A stretch of DNA of 64,000 bases from Agrococcus jejuensis (GTDB lineage: Bacteria > Actinomycetota > Actinomycetes > Actinomycetales > Microbacteriaceae): the NCBI RefSeq assembly GCF_007679035.1, contig NZ_VEFR01000004.1, positions 208,613-272,612 of the forward strand, in the 5' to 3' direction. Below the pieces are notes generated by a model. That model saw nothing but the letters and a program-made list of their open reading frames with translations. It searched no databases and was not told the DNA's origin. Position 1 is the stretch's first letter; each line of letters starts with the position of its first letter. Positions 24,176 through 32,748 of the stretch are shown piece by piece. A program made the translations under genes and the position numbers.

Positions 24176-24627
24176 CAGGCGGCACCCTCCGCCTCGGTGC
24201 GACGACGGTGCTGCGCGGCAAGGTCGTCGTAGAGACCCAGCGCACGCACCTCGGCGAGGAGGCGCGCCGGCAGCTCGTCGGGGTCGCCGAGCGGGCCGAT
24301 CTCGGCCTCGATGGCGTCCATGGCCTCCTGGCGCGAGCCCGCGGTCTCGGCGCCGATCTCGACCGTGCGCTTCGGGCCGAACAGCCGTGCGGCGATGACG
24401 GCGGCGATGAGGCACGCGGCGATGCCGGCCAACAGGGCGTAGGAGCGCTGCAGGCCCTCGGCCACGTCGGTCATGCCGAGGAGCCAGCTGGTGCCGAGGA
24501 ACACGGGGGCGCCGAGGCCGACGCCCAGCACGATCGACAGCACGAGGTGGCGCTGGTCGACGGTGTCTCCCCACACCTCCAGCAGCCTCGACTCCGTCGT
24601 CGTCGCAGCGGGCGGTGGCTGGGTCAT
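24175..24627 (-). CDS. Two-helix membrane protein coupled to the TctA-like permease
   Basis: Its ATG (24627) overlaps the stop of the HMG-CoA lyase gene (ATGA), and its TGA shares one base with the permease ATG. The 150-residue product has a polar N-terminus with VWGDTVDQRHLV, two hydrophobic segments (VLSIVLGVGLGAPVFLGTSW and YALLAGIAACLIAAVIAARL), then an acidic soluble tail of about 65 residues. It occupies the place of the small subunit TctB, which normally has four helices, so either it is a reduced TctB or a different partner. No family recognised. Confidence 0.75.
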   Translation of the reverse strand: MTQPPPAATTTESRLLEVWGDTVDQRHLVLSIVLGVGLGAPVFLGTSWLLGMTDVAEGLQRSYALLAGIAACLIAAVIAARLFGPKRTVEIGAETAGSRQEAMDAIEAEIGPLGDPDELPARLLAEVRALGLYDDLAAQHRRRTEAEGAA

Positions 24628-25574
24628 GCGGGCTCCTTCGCCGAGAGTGCGCGAGCGACGCGCGATGGGGTGGGTCGGCCGAGCGCGGTGGACAGCCACG
24701 CGCTCGCCTCCGTGAGGGCATCGAGGTCGACGCCGGTGCGCACGCCCATGCCGTCGAGCATCCACACGAGGTCGTCGGTGGCGAGGTTGCCGGTGGCGCT
24801 GCGCGCGAAGGGGCAGCCGCCGACGCCTGCCGCCGATGCGTCGAACGTGCGCACGCCGGCCTCGAGGCCGGCGAGCACGTTGGCGAGCGCGGTGCCGTAC
24901 GTGTCGTGCATGTGCAGCGCGAGACGGTCGAGGGGGATGCCGTCGGCGACGAGCGCGTCGACGACGGCGCGCACCTGACCGGGCGTCGCGACCCCGATGG
25001 TGTCGCCGAGCGACACCTCGTCGACGCCCCATCCGTGCAGCAGCGTCGCGACCCGGGACACGTCCGAGACGGGCACGTGTCCCTCCCAGGGGTCGCCGAA
25101 GACCATCGACAGATACCCTCGCACGCGCACGCCGTCGGCTCGGGCATGCGCCACGACCTCGCGTGCCGCAGCCTCGGTCTGCGCCCGCGCGGCGCCGAGG
25201 TTCTCGTGGCTGAACGTCTCGGTGACGCTGAGGAACACCGCCACGTCCTGTGCGCCCGCCGCGCGCGCGGCGTGGTAGCCGTGCAGGTTCGGCGTGAGCA
25301 CGGGCGTGCGGATGCCCAGGTCGGCGACGCCCGCGAGCACGGCATCCGAGTGGGCCATCTGCGGCACGCGATCGGCGCGCACGAACGAGCCGACCTCGAC
25401 GACGGGCAGGCCGGCGCCGGCGAGCATGCGGATGGCGCGGATGCGGTCGTCGACGTCGAGCGTCACGGCCTCGGCCTGCAGGCCGTCGCGCGGTGCGACC
25501 TCCCAGATCGTCACGGCGTCGGGCGCACCCGGCAGCGTCGCGCGCTCGGGCAGCCCCACGTCGCGCACGCTCAT
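24624..25574 (-). CDS. mvaB: Hydroxymethylglutaryl-CoA lyase
   Basis: Splits HMG-CoA into acetyl-CoA and acetoacetate. The 316-residue TIM barrel has the HMGL signatures: EVAPRDGLQAE (catalytic Arg and metal Asp), LGDTIGVATP, the metal-binding LHMHDTYG, and GVGGCPFARSATGN with the catalytic Cys loop. It starts by overlapping the stop of HMG-CoA reductase (ATGA). Lyase directly after class II reductase is the arrangement of the mvaAB mevalonate-degradation operon of Pseudomonas mevalonii. Leucine degradation is an alternative use, but no leucine-catabolic genes are nearby. Confidence 0.92.
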   Translation of the reverse strand: MSVRDVGLPERATLPGAPDAVTIWEVAPRDGLQAEAVTLDVDDRIRAIRMLAGAGLPVVEVGSFVRADRVPQMAHSDAVLAGVADLGIRTPVLTPNLHGYHAARAAGAQDVAVFLSVTETFSHENLGAARAQTEAAAREVVAHARADGVRVRGYLSMVFGDPWEGHVPVSDVSRVATLLHGWGVDEVSLGDTIGVATPGQVRAVVDALVADGIPLDRLALHMHDTYGTALANVLAGLEAGVRTFDASAAGVGGCPFARSATGNLATDDLVWMLDGMGVRTGVDLDALTEASAWLSTALGRPTPSRVARALSAKEPA

Positions 25575-26839
25575 CGGCCGGCTCGCAGCTCGGCGAGCTC
25601 GCGCTCGGCGACGTCGGCGCGCACGGCGCCCGCCGCGACGATGCGTGCGGCGAGCGCATCCACCTCGTCGGCGGTCGCACCGGCCGACACGGCGACGTTG
25701 CGCGCGTGCAGCCCCATGTGGCCGCGCTGGATGCCCTCGGCCGACAGCGCGCGCACGGCGCCGATGTTCTGCGCGAGCCCGACGGACACGACGATGCGCG
25801 CCAGCTCGTCGGCCGTCGTCACCTCGAGCATCCGCACGGCAGCCTGCGCCGCGGGGTGGCTGCGCGTCGCGCCGCCGACGAGCCCGACGGGCATCGGCAG
25901 CTCGAGCGTCGCGGCGAGGTTGCCGTCGGCATCCCGCTCCCAGGTCGACAGCGATCGGTATTGCCCGTCGCGCGCGGCATGCGCGTGCGCGCCCGCCTCG
26001 ACGGCACGGGTGTCGTTGCCGGTGGCGAGCACGACGGCCGTGACGCCGTTCATGATGCCCTTGTTGTGCGTCGCCGCCCGGTAGGGGTCGTCATGCGCGA
26101 GCGCGCCGGCCTCGAGCATGTTCGCCACGACCTCGGGGCCGCCGATGTCGTCGGGCCGGATGCGCACGCGGGCGCGGGCGAGGCGCAGGTCGGCCTTGTT
26201 CGTGAGGATGCGCAGCAGGTGCCGCCCCTCGGCGATGCTCGCGAGCAGGGGAGCGGTCGCTTCGGCCATCGTGTTCACGGCGTTGGCACCCATCGCGTCG
26301 CGCACGTCGACGACGAGGTGCACGACGAGGTGCGTCGCGTGCCGCCCATGGATGATGCGCACGTCGACGCGGCGCGCGCCGCCGCCGTGCTCGACGAGGC
26401 GCGGGTCCTGCGCGTTCGCGAGCTCGAGCACCTCCGTCTCGCGCTCGAGGATGCGCGCGCGCGCGGCATGCACGTCGGCGACGTCGAGCAGCTGCACCTG
26501 CGCCTGCATGAGCGGACCGGTCGTCGTGGTCGTGAAGCCGCCGAGCGGACGCGCCATGCGCGCGACGTTGCTCGCGGCCGCGATGACGCTCGGCTCCTCG
26601 GTCGCCATGGGCACGAGCACCTCGCGCCCGTCGACGATGAGGTTCGTCGCGACGCCGACCGGGATGCCGATCGTGCCGATCGCGTGCTCGACCATGCGGT
26701 CGGCGTGGGTCAGGTCGATGCCGCCGTCCAGGAAGGCGCCGAGGTCGTCGGGGGCGATGCCGAGCTCGGCGGCGACGGCGGCGCGCCGCTCTGCCGGGGC
26801 GAGGGATCGGAGCCCGCTGAGACGGGAGGTGCGTGCCAC
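25571..26839 (-). CDS. mvaA: Class II (degradative type) HMG-CoA reductase
   Basis: In degradation it oxidises mevalonate to HMG-CoA. Start chosen at GTG 26839, ten bases after AGGAAGG, giving 422 residues, normal for the short class II enzyme without membrane anchor. Signatures: HAIGTIGIPVGVATN, the catalytic Glu in ATEEPSVIAAAS, dinucleotide-side DAMGANAVNT, catalytic Lys in HNKGIMNGV, catalytic Asp in GNDTRAVEAG and catalytic His in MGLHARNVAV. All four catalytic residues are present. It is the first gene of a four-gene operon with stop/start overlaps. No HMG-CoA synthase or mevalonate kinase is adjacent, so a biosynthetic role is less likely. Confidence 0.93.
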   Translation of the reverse strand: MARTSRLSGLRSLAPAERRAAVAAELGIAPDDLGAFLDGGIDLTHADRMVEHAIGTIGIPVGVATNLIVDGREVLVPMATEEPSVIAAASNVARMARPLGGFTTTTTGPLMQAQVQLLDVADVHAARARILERETEVLELANAQDPRLVEHGGGARRVDVRIIHGRHATHLVVHLVVDVRDAMGANAVNTMAEATAPLLASIAEGRHLLRILTNKADLRLARARVRIRPDDIGGPEVVANMLEAGALAHDDPYRAATHNKGIMNGVTAVVLATGNDTRAVEAGAHAHAARDGQYRSLSTWERDADGNLAATLELPMPVGLVGGATRSHPAAQAAVRMLEVTTADELARIVVSVGLAQNIGAVRALSAEGIQRGHMGLHARNVAVSAGATADEVDALAARIVAAGAVRADVAERELAELRAGR

Positions 26840-26971
26840 GGTTGCCCGGCCTTCCTGGTGCGCGTCGTCGCGCTGCCTCGGCCATCGAAGCAGCGCACGC
26901 ACCGCCGCTCCGTGTCTCGACCGGACACATCGAAGGCGCTGGGAGTGTCCTCCCTGAGCCCGCGCATGCGA

Positions 26972-27008
26972 CGGCGGCCGCCTGCTCTCGTCGAGCAGAC
27001 GGCCGCCG
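26972..27008 (-). terminator. Terminator after the LPXTG gene
   Basis: CGGCGGCCG (26972-26980) pairs with 27000-27008; after one mismatch a further six base pairs close a TCGTC loop. It lies 33 bases past the LPXTG gene stop and upstream of the mevalonate operon. Confidence 0.7.
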
Positions 27009-27040
27009 GATGGTCGACGCGATGCGCCGTGCGGGTGCGA

Positions 27041-28636
27041 TCAGCGGCGCGCGAGCCTCCGGGCACCGATGCCCGCGACGAGCAGCGCCATGGCGGCGGC
27101 GAGCAGCAGCCAGGGCGCGTCGAGGCCGGTCTGCGGCAGCGCGCCGGCGGCACCGGCAGCAGCGCCAGCGGCAGGCGCGGACGCCGAGGGCGTCGGTGCC
27201 GACGGTGCCGGTGCCGACGGGCTCGGCGAGCCGGGCGTGGGCTGCACCTCGGGCACCGCCGTGACCGAGCCGGCCGTCGAGGTCGCGGCGAGCGAGCCGA
27301 ACCCGGCCGACGTCGTGCCCGCGCCCTCGGCGATCGTGAGCACGACGGTGCCGACCTGCGTCGCACCCGTGACGGTCGCGACGTACGCGCTGCCGGAGCC
27401 CGTGACCGCGACGGTCGTCGCACCGGCGGTGCCGCCGACGGTGAAGTCGTCGGCCTCCACGCCCGTGACCGACTGCGAGAAGGTCACGTCGAACGCGACC
27501 GCTGCGGGATCGGGCTGCACGGCGGCGGGCGTCATCGTGACGCTCGGCGCCGTCGGCGCGTACTCGAGCGTCGCGGGGATGACGAAGAGGCTCGTGAGGC
27601 CGGCGGACGTCGCGCCGTCGTTCGCCGCACCGACGGTGATCGTGCCGGGCCGCTCGGCAGCGGCCACCGTGACGAGGAACCTGTCGCCCTCGCCGGAGAG
27701 CGTGACCTGCGACGGGCCGGCCGTGCCGCTCACCTGGATGTCCGCGAGGTCGAAGCCCTGCACCCAGGTCGACCAGACGACCTCGAAGGTCGCGGGGAGC
27801 TCCACGACCGGGGCCGTGATCGCGCGCACCTGCGCGGTCGGCGAGGTCGGCGCGAAGGCGAAGCCGCCGTTGGTGGTCGATGCGAGGTTCGCGGCGCCGC
27901 GGGCCGTCACGGCTGCTCCTGCGACCACCGACACGACGTGCGTGCCGTTGAACGCGCTCGGCAGCGTGAGGATGGTGAGCTCGTACGACGCTCCCGATCC
28001 GGTCAGTCGCATCTCGGCATCGATGGGCACCCCCATGCCCGCGACGATCCGCACGTCGTCGAGGCCGAAGCCCGTCACCGGCTCCGAGAACGTCACGGCG
28101 AGCCGGACGGGGAGCCTGGCCGCGTTGAACGACTGGCCCTGCGCGAGGGAGACGGCCACCGTCGGCGCCACGGGCACGATCTCGCCGGGGCCCGAGACGG
28201 CATTGGTGAACGAGGCGGCGCCCTGGTTCGTCTGCCCGGTCGTCACGAGGAAGTACTGCGTGCCAGCGGCGAGCTGCGCGTCGAACGACGCGAGCGCCGT
28301 CGGCGAGCCGGCCGCGGAGCCGATGCATCCGCTCGCGGACTGCGGGTCGAACGCACCCTCGAAGAGCTGCAGCTCGAGGCCGCCGCGCGACGCCTGCGTC
28401 GTCGAGAGGTCGTACTCGCCTGGGGCGGTGACCGAGAACTGCTGCACGTCGTAGAAGGCCGATGCCTCGGTGCCCGCGACGCAGCTGCCCGAGACCCTCG
28501 TGATGCCGTCGTCGAGCGAGCCCGAGTACGAGAAGGTCGCGGCGTTCGCCGGCGCGACGCCGAGCGCGAGCGCGCCGCCGATCGCCACGACTGCCGTGAG
28601 CAGGGCCGCGGCCGTTCGATGCAGGGTTCGACGCAT
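27041..28636 (-). CDS. LPXTG-anchored surface protein with three Ig-like domains
   Basis: AGGAG precedes the ATG at 28636, which opens a clear signal peptide cut after APANA. The 531-residue protein then has a beta-rich N-terminal domain with two Cys (residues about 33-150, resembling a pre-peptidase C-terminal domain), three Ig-like domains marked by VTFSEPVTGFGLDDVRI, VWSTWVQGFDLADIQV and TFSQSVTGVEADDFTV, a Pro/Ser/Ala-rich wall-spanning linker (GSPSPSAPAPSAPTPSASAP), and the sorting signal LPQTG, hydrophobic stretch and RRLARR tail. Covalent wall attachment by a sortase is expected. Ligand unknown. Confidence 0.88.
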   Translation of the reverse strand: MRRTLHRTAAALLTAVVAIGGALALGVAPANAATFSYSGSLDDGITRVSGSCVAGTEASAFYDVQQFSVTAPGEYDLSTTQASRGGLELQLFEGAFDPQSASGCIGSAAGSPTALASFDAQLAAGTQYFLVTTGQTNQGAASFTNAVSGPGEIVPVAPTVAVSLAQGQSFNAARLPVRLAVTFSEPVTGFGLDDVRIVAGMGVPIDAEMRLTGSGASYELTILTLPSAFNGTHVVSVVAGAAVTARGAANLASTTNGGFAFAPTSPTAQVRAITAPVVELPATFEVVWSTWVQGFDLADIQVSGTAGPSQVTLSGEGDRFLVTVAAAERPGTITVGAANDGATSAGLTSLFVIPATLEYAPTAPSVTMTPAAVQPDPAAVAFDVTFSQSVTGVEADDFTVGGTAGATTVAVTGSGSAYVATVTGATQVGTVVLTIAEGAGTTSAGFGSLAATSTAGSVTAVPEVQPTPGSPSPSAPAPSAPTPSASAPAAGAAAGAAGALPQTGLDAPWLLLAAAMALLVAGIGARRLARR

Positions 28637-28775
28637 GGATCTGCTCCTGAGCGGCCAGGCCGCATCGGGCCGCTGAGGGAGGCGTGCGAGCGCTCCTGCG
28701 GCAGGTGAGCCGGCAGCGAAAGCCCGGATGGTTGCAGCATAGCCTGAGGGTCGAGAGATCCTCAGACAGGTCCGA

Positions 28776-30644
28776 TCAGCGCGCCGAGCCATCCTGTCGC
28801 TCGGGGGACGCGCTCGGTCGCTCGCCACTCTCGCCGCCTGCTCGCAGCGCTCGCCTGGCGAGCTCGAGCCGCACCGCGACCTCGACGCGGAACCGCGTCT
28901 CCGGATCGGTCCACGCGTCGCCGAGCAAGGCTCGGATGCGGCCCGCCCGCTGCTTCACGGTGCTCGGATGCACCTGCAGCGCCGTCGCCGCCGCACGCAC
29001 CGAGCCGCGTGCGTCGAGCAGCGCCCGCATGGTCGCGACGAGCGCCGTGCCTCGCTCGGCATCCCAGGCGAGCACCGGCGCGAGCACCGCGTCGATGGAC
29101 GCGGCCGCCGTTGCCCCGTCGCCGAAGAGCCCCGCGTACGGCGCGAGCGCGGCCGCGTCGACCGCGCCGCGCATGCCCAGGCCGGCGGCGAGCCGGGCGC
29201 TGGCGGTCGCGGTCCGAGCGGCCTGCGCGGCGCGCGCGAGGTCCGCCGCCGCGGCGCCGACCGCGAGCGCGGCGATGCCGTCGGCGCCGAGCGTGCCGAG
29301 CACCTCGGCGGCCGCATCCGCAGGCGTGGCGGCGGGCACGAGCACCACGAGGCCATCGGGCGTCGCCGCCGTCAGCCACGCCGCGCGCCGGCCGGCGACC
29401 CCGACGCCGCGGGCACGCGCGTCGGCGGCCGCAGGCACGGCGACCGCGACCCACGGTGCATCGATCGCGAGCCCGCGCGCCGCCGCTCGACGCAGGGCCG
29501 CCGGCGACGCGTCGTCGAGCAGGTCGATCGCGAGCTCGCCGCGCACGCGATCCTCCGCATCCGCCACCGCCGACCGCTGCACGGCGAGGAACGCGAGCAC
29601 GAGCGCCGCGCGCTCGACCGTGCGCCGTCGCACGCCGTCGAGCGGCACCGCGCCCCGACCCACGAGCAGGGCGCCGGGACGCTCGCGGCTCGCGAGCACG
29701 GGGGCGACGAGCTCGACCGCGCCGTCGACGACGACCGCAGCACCCTCGCGCGCGGCGGAGGCCAGCGCGCGCGCGAGCGACGGCACCGCATCCGCGAGGG
29801 CCGCATCGCCCGCCACGAGGCGCCGATCGGCGTCGAGCAGCGCCACGGGCCGATCGAGCGCGGTCGACAGCGTCGCCGCGAGCGCGTCGGGCTCCGCGCC
29901 GTCGACCGCCGCCCGCGCGAGCTCGGCGTGCAGCTCGGCCGCCCACTCCGTGTGCCTGCGCCGATCCTCGGCGAGCTGCGACGCGGACGCGACGTCCTCG
30001 AACAGCGACGCGATCTGCAGCACGATCGCCGCGTGACCGCCGAACGTCGACAGCAGCGCGATCTCATCGGCCGTGAACCGATGCGCCGAGCGCGTCGCCG
30101 CGAACAGCACGCCCAGCACGCGATCGTGCGCCACGAGCGGCACGCCCAGCAGCGACCGCAGGCCCTCCTCGGCGAGCACGTCGTCGATGATCGCGTCGTG
30201 CGGCAGGGTCGCCTGCGCGTACTCCTCCACCCACTGCGGCGTGCGCGTGCGCACCGCGAGGCTCGCGACGCCGACGCCCGCAGGCACGACCATGCCGAGG
30301 AAGCGCGGGGATGCGATGCCGCGCGTCGCCCGTACGTACAGCTGGTCCTCGCGCTCCTCGTACGCCGACAGGTACGCGACGTCGACGCCCATGAGCTCGA
30401 AGGCGCGGTCGACGGTGCGCTGCAGCATCGCGTCGACCTCGTGCACGTCGAGCAGGTCGCGCGTCGACGCCATGACGGCGCCCAGCTGCAGGTCGCGGCG
30501 CACGAGGCGCTCGCGCTCGTCGAGCAGGCGCCGCATCGCCGCGGCGTCGGATGCGTCGGGCAGCGCCGCGCGGATGCGCGCATCGTCGACCAGCACGCCT
30601 GCGACGGCGTCGTCGAGCATCCTCGACAGCGGCGACGCATCCAT
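28776..30644 (-). CDS. GAF-domain transcription regulator of the PucR/CdaR type
   Basis: A 622-residue regulator. An N-terminal helical part (residues 1-55) leads to a GAF domain (about 60-200, with GLRSLLGVPLVAHDRVLGVL), a central Ala-rich region that matches the second sensor/GGDEF-like part of PucR proteins, and a C-terminal PucR helix-turn-helix (LLDARGSVRAAATALQVHPS then TVKQRAGRIRALLGD). Such proteins activate purine, amino-acid or sugar-acid catabolic genes in response to a small ligand. The gene lies between an LPXTG gene and a hypothetical gene on the same strand; its target is not evident. Control of the mevalonate operon 2 kb downstream is possible but unsupported. Confidence 0.85.
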   Translation of the reverse strand: MDASPLSRMLDDAVAGVLVDDARIRAALPDASDAAAMRRLLDERERLVRRDLQLGAVMASTRDLLDVHEVDAMLQRTVDRAFELMGVDVAYLSAYEEREDQLYVRATRGIASPRFLGMVVPAGVGVASLAVRTRTPQWVEEYAQATLPHDAIIDDVLAEEGLRSLLGVPLVAHDRVLGVLFAATRSAHRFTADEIALLSTFGGHAAIVLQIASLFEDVASASQLAEDRRRHTEWAAELHAELARAAVDGAEPDALAATLSTALDRPVALLDADRRLVAGDAALADAVPSLARALASAAREGAAVVVDGAVELVAPVLASRERPGALLVGRGAVPLDGVRRRTVERAALVLAFLAVQRSAVADAEDRVRGELAIDLLDDASPAALRRAAARGLAIDAPWVAVAVPAAADARARGVGVAGRRAAWLTAATPDGLVVLVPAATPADAAAEVLGTLGADGIAALAVGAAAADLARAAQAARTATASARLAAGLGMRGAVDAAALAPYAGLFGDGATAAASIDAVLAPVLAWDAERGTALVATMRALLDARGSVRAAATALQVHPSTVKQRAGRIRALLGDAWTDPETRFRVEVAVRLELARRALRAGGESGERPSASPERQDGSAR

Positions 30645-30658
30645 GGGTCGATCGTGCC

Positions 30659-31042
30659 CTATGGCGCGGGCGGCCACTCCGTGAGCGGTGCAGCGGGCTC
30701 GAGCACGCCCGGCGCGACCGGCACCGGCACCTCGTAGCGCTGCGGCGCCGCGCCCTCGACCGAGCCGAGGCGATCCTCGACGAGCACGACCCGCTCGCCC
30801 GAGAGCTCGGCGATGCGCACGCGCACCGCACGGCCCTCCTCGATCGCGTACGACCACGTGCCGTCGAGCCACGCGATCGAGTGCTCGTCGAGCATCGACT
30901 CGATCGCGAGCCACTCGCCCGGTGCGCCGAGCGCGCGGCCCAGCAGGTCGTGGGCCTGGAACAGCCCGCCCTCGGCGAGGTGCACGTAGCCCACGGTCTC
31001 GCCGTCGGCACGGTGGTGCGGCATCCAGTCGTCGGGGATCAC
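30659..31042 (-). CDS. Conserved-looking hypothetical protein (127 aa)
   Basis: Starts MIPDDWMPHHRADGETVGYV and continues with alternating strands and acidic residues: LFQAHDLLGRALGAPGEWLA, SIAWLDGTWSYAI and VVLVEDRLGSVEG. It is soluble, with no signal or membrane segment, and I do not recognise a family. It ends 14 bases before the PucR regulator start on the same strand, so the two are probably cotranscribed. Confidence 0.65.
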   Translation of the reverse strand: MIPDDWMPHHRADGETVGYVHLAEGGLFQAHDLLGRALGAPGEWLAIESMLDEHSIAWLDGTWSYAIEEGRAVRVRIAELSGERVVLVEDRLGSVEGAAPQRYEVPVPVAPGVLEPAAPLTEWPPAP

Positions 31043-31155
31043 CGCGCGACCCTACCGCGCCGTGCCCGCGCGCGCAGCCCGCGCGCGCCACGCGCGCGAG
31101 AGGCGTAGCGTGCCGGGGCACGGGATGGCGGATGCGGAGCGAGGGAGCGACGATC

Positions 31156-32583
31156 ATGGCGAGCGACGGACACAGCAGGGTCAACGCGAGGGTCGTCGGC
31201 ATCGCCATCGCGGCGGCGCTCGGCGGCTTCCTCTTCGGCTTCGACACCGCCGTCATCAACGGCGCCGTGGATGCGCTCGCCGGCGAGTTCGACCTCTCGG
31301 CCGCCGTCAAGGGCTTCGCCGTGTCGTCGGCGCTGCTCGGCTGCGTCGCCGGCGCCTGGTTCGCCGGGCAGATCGCCAACCGGTTCGGCCGCATCCCGGT
31401 GATGCTCGTCGCCGCCGTGCTCTTCCTCGCATCGTCGATCGGCTCGGGCCTCGCGTTCGGCGTCGTCGACCTCATCGTGTGGCGCGTCATCGGCGGCCTC
31501 GGCGTCGGCGCCGCCTCCGTCATCGCCCCCGCCTACATCGCCGAGGTGTCGCCCGCGCACGTGCGCGGCCGCCTCGGCTCGCTGCAGCAGCTCGCGATCG
31601 TGCTCGGCATCTTCGCCGCGCTGCTGTCGAACGCGGCGCTCGCGGCCGGCGCGGGCGGCGCCGCCGGCGAGCTGTGGGCCGGCCTGCAGGCGTGGCGGTG
31701 GATGTTCATGGCCGAGGCGATCCCCGCCATCATCTACGGCGTCATGGCCATCCGGCTGCCCGAGTCGCCACGCTTCCTCGTGGCCCGCGGCGACGTCGAC
31801 AAGGCATCCCAGGTGCTGCTCGACTTCACGGGCGAGCCCGACGTGAACCTGCGCATCGAGCAGATCCGCACGTCGCTCGAGCGCGAGGACCGCGAGTCGC
31901 TGCGCGACCTGCTCGGCAAGCGCCTGGGCCTGAAGCCCATCGTGTGGGTGGGCATCCTGCTGTCGGTGTTCCAGCAGTTCGTGGGCATCAACGTGATCTT
32001 CTACTACTCCACGACGCTGTGGCGGTCGGTGGGATTCGATGAGTCGGATGCGCTGCTCACGAGCGTCATCACGTCGGTGACGAACATCGCCGTCACGATC
32101 GTCGCGATCCTCATCATCGACAAGGTCGGCCGGCGCATCATGCTGCTCGCCGGCTCCGCCCTCATGGCGGTGTCGCTCGGCACGATGGCACTCGCGTTCT
32201 CGTTCGCGACGCTCGACGCCGAGGGCCAGGCGACGCTCGAGTCGCCGTGGTCGACGATCGCGCTCGTCGCCGCCAACCTGTTCGTCGTCGGCTTCGGCAC
32301 GACGTGGGGACCCGTGGTGTGGGTGCTGCTGGGCGAGATGTTCCCGAACCGCATCCGCGCCGGGGCGCTCGCGGTCGCGGCGGCGGCGCAGTGGCTCGCG
32401 AACTTCGCGATCTCGACGACCTTCCCCATCTTCGCCGAGATCGGCCTCACCTTCGCGTACGGCTTCTACGCGGTGTTCGCGGCGCTGTCGTTCGTGTTCG
32501 TGCTCTGGCAGGTGCCCGAGACGAAGGGCGTCGAGCTCGAGGACATGCCCGAGGAGCTCGAGGTGCGCAAGAGGCGGTCGTAG
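31156..32583 (+). CDS. Sugar porter family MFS transporter
   Basis: A 475-residue, 12-helix proton-coupled sugar importer of the major facilitator superfamily. GGGAG lies nine bases before the ATG at 31156; the longer open frame upstream is not coding. Diagnostic motifs: GGFLFGFDTAVINGAV, NRFGRIPVM in loop 2-3, PESPRFLV after helix 6, QQFVGINVIFYYS in helix 7 (sugar contact), DKVGRRIML and terminal PETKG. These place it with the XylE/GalP/GLUT-like porters. Sugar not predictable. It is divergent from the PucR-side operon. Confidence 0.92.
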   Translation: MASDGHSRVNARVVGIAIAAALGGFLFGFDTAVINGAVDALAGEFDLSAAVKGFAVSSALLGCVAGAWFAGQIANRFGRIPVMLVAAVLFLASSIGSGLAFGVVDLIVWRVIGGLGVGAASVIAPAYIAEVSPAHVRGRLGSLQQLAIVLGIFAALLSNAALAAGAGGAAGELWAGLQAWRWMFMAEAIPAIIYGVMAIRLPESPRFLVARGDVDKASQVLLDFTGEPDVNLRIEQIRTSLEREDRESLRDLLGKRLGLKPIVWVGILLSVFQQFVGINVIFYYSTTLWRSVGFDESDALLTSVITSVTNIAVTIVAILIIDKVGRRIMLLAGSALMAVSLGTMALAFSFATLDAEGQATLESPWSTIALVAANLFVVGFGTTWGPVVWVLLGEMFPNRIRAGALAVAAAAQWLANFAISTTFPIFAEIGLTFAYGFYAVFAALSFVFVLWQVPETKGVELEDMPEELEVRKRRS

Positions 32584-32615
32584 CGCGGCTGCGCCGATCG
32601 GTCGCTCGTCGAGAC

Positions 32616-32713
32616 GACTGGTCGCAGTTGGCTCGACACTGGTCGCACCTGGCCCTCGACTGGTCGGAGTTGGCTGCCAACTCCGACCAGCGTCGAACCG
32701 TCTGCGACCAGTC
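32616..32713. repeat. GACTGGTC array with central palindrome (copy 2)
   Basis: Direct units GACTGGTCGCAGTTGG (32616), ACTGGTCGCACCTGG and GACTGGTCGGAGTTGG lead to a perfect 15-1-15 palindrome at 32660-32690. The outer arms 32616-32637 and 32692-32713 match in inverted orientation with three mismatches, so the whole 98 bp can fold as one long hairpin. It lies after the sugar porter gene. Confidence 0.85.
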
Positions 32714-32736
32714 CCGTCGGAGGGCGGGCGCAGGGC

Positions 32737-32748
32737 TAGCGTGGAGGG
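32737..32748 (+). promoter_or_regulatory. -10 element for a leaderless membrane-protein gene
   Basis: TAGCGT (32737-32742), then GGAGGG, then ATG at 32749. The spacing matches the other leaderless candidates in this window. Confidence 0.5.

Noticed and set aside
24175..24627. Naming the two-helix protein tctB
   Set aside because: TctB proteins have about four helices; only position supports the name.
25493..28708. Plus-strand frame of over 1000 codons
   Set aside because: It lies opposite the HMG-CoA reductase and LPXTG genes, whose motifs are intact; composition is typical of an antisense shadow.
28776..30644. Calling the PucR-type protein the regulator of the mevalonate operon
   Set aside because: It is separated by an unrelated surface-protein gene and a terminator, and no shared operator was seen.
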